Below, one piece after another: positions 63,688-64,000 of a stretch of 64,000 bases of DNA. Source of the stretch: Psychrobacter jeotgali (GTDB lineage: Bacteria > Pseudomonadota > Gammaproteobacteria > Pseudomonadales > Moraxellaceae). The translations under genes and the position numbers were made by a program. The notes beneath the pieces were generated by a model. The model saw only the letters and a list, made by a program, of their open reading frames with translations, ran no database searches and had not been told where the DNA came from. Positions within the stretch are counted from its first letter, which is position 1, and each line of letters starts with the position of its first letter. The stretch is from NCBI RefSeq assembly GCF_904846315.1, contig NZ_CAJHAF010000001.1, positions 186,001 to 250,000 on the forward strand, written 5' to 3'.

Positions 63688-64000
63688 TCAAGTAGGCAGG
63701 TTTAACCAAATAGGCGTTAAAGCCGTATCTGGCAGCAATTGTTGATAGCGCTCAGGATAGTACGCATTGATAAAGTATAAGCCATCACCCGAAGCGGTAG
63801 GCGGAGCAATGGTACGATCTTTTTTGGCCAAAATATTGAGGAAATCTGCAGGCTGTAGCTCATGCTTACCAATAGCAAATAAAGTACCCATTAGATTGCG
63901 TACCATATGATGCAAGAATCCATCCGCTTGAATATCAAACACTATAAATGGGCCGTGTGCAAAAAGGTCTGCATGGCTAATAGTACGCACAGGCTGCCTA
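63688..64000 (-). CDS. truA: tRNA pseudouridine(38-40) synthase TruA, C-terminal part
   Basis: About 104 C-terminal residues of TruA are in the window; the gene continues beyond position 64000. The reading frame enters with QPVRTISHADLF and has FDIQADGFLHHMVRNLMGTL and ASGDGLYFINAYYPERYQQ, all typical of the TruA C-terminal half, where HHMVRN contacts tRNA. The stop is at 63688. The N-terminal catalytic Asp is not in the window, so activity cannot be judged. Confidence 0.92.
   Translation of the reverse strand, partial: RQPVRTISHADLFAHGPFIVFDIQADGFLHHMVRNLMGTLFAIGKHELQPADFLNILAKKDRTIAPPTASGDGLYFINAYYPERYQQLLPDTALTPIWLNLPT

Overview
This 64 kb window looks like the chromosome of a Psychrobacter-type gammaproteobacterium (Moraxellaceae). 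The evidence is the moderate, AT-leaning base composition, the petABC-sspAB and leuC-leuD-leuB layouts, a DUF2804 protein, and a tsdA thiosulfate dehydrogenase of the kind described in Psychrobacter. The genus is an inference from gene content and protein resemblance; no rRNA or other phylogenetic marker was compared. No tRNA, rRNA, CRISPR array, prophage or complete insertion sequence was recognised.

Region 1 (1-10.5 kb) is a copper-resistance island. A CusRS-type two-component system reads leftward; the kinase is cut by the window edge. It is divergent from a rightward series: a Met-rich periplasmic protein, a membrane-anchored cytochrome c, a DUF411/CopG-like lipoprotein, the CopA multicopper oxidase, the CopB outer-membrane protein, a DUF305 membrane protein, a Cu(+) P1B-ATPase with three N-terminal metal-binding modules, and a DedA protein. 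A perfect 10-2-10 palindrome that resembles the CusR box sits just upstream of a good sigma70 promoter. Region 2 (10.6-14 kb) holds a PepSY protein with its own two-component system.

Region 3 (14-23.4 kb) is respiratory and sulfur related. It holds a YdeP-type molybdopterin oxidoreductase with FdhD, then the TsdA cytochrome with a triheme cytochrome partner. Divergent to these is a TtrS/TtrR-like two-component system, so the control logic looks like tetrathionate/thiosulfate sensing. Region 4 (23.4-24.8 kb) is a small AT-rich island in which a RelE toxin follows, and overlaps, an unrecognised 286-residue protein instead of a RelB antitoxin.

Region 5 (24.8-39.7 kb) is metabolic: an SDR reductase, a CoA-transferase, an ABC importer with two tandem lipoprotein substrate-binding proteins, metG, a GntP-family permease divergent from scoAB-hbdH (3-hydroxybutyrate use), and mgtE. 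Region 6 (39.9-49.5 kb) is housekeeping: mrp, a DUF2804 protein, dcd, sspAB, petABC and uup. Region 7 (49.6-64 kb) holds slyX, two tandem FadL-family porins with divergent central segments, putP, a LysR regulator divergent from leuC-leuD-(lipoprotein)-leuB, an L,D-transpeptidase, infA and the end of truA.

Structures beyond the genes include three copies of a roughly 100-150 bp palindromic dispersed repeat whose stem arms co-vary. A candidate leucine leader peptide (Met-Arg-Leu-Leu-Leu-Ala) lies behind an extended -10 promoter upstream of leuC. A 7-bp tandem repeat and a palindrome sit around the promoter of the RelE pair. A strong intrinsic terminator inside the putP leader has no obvious gene of its own.
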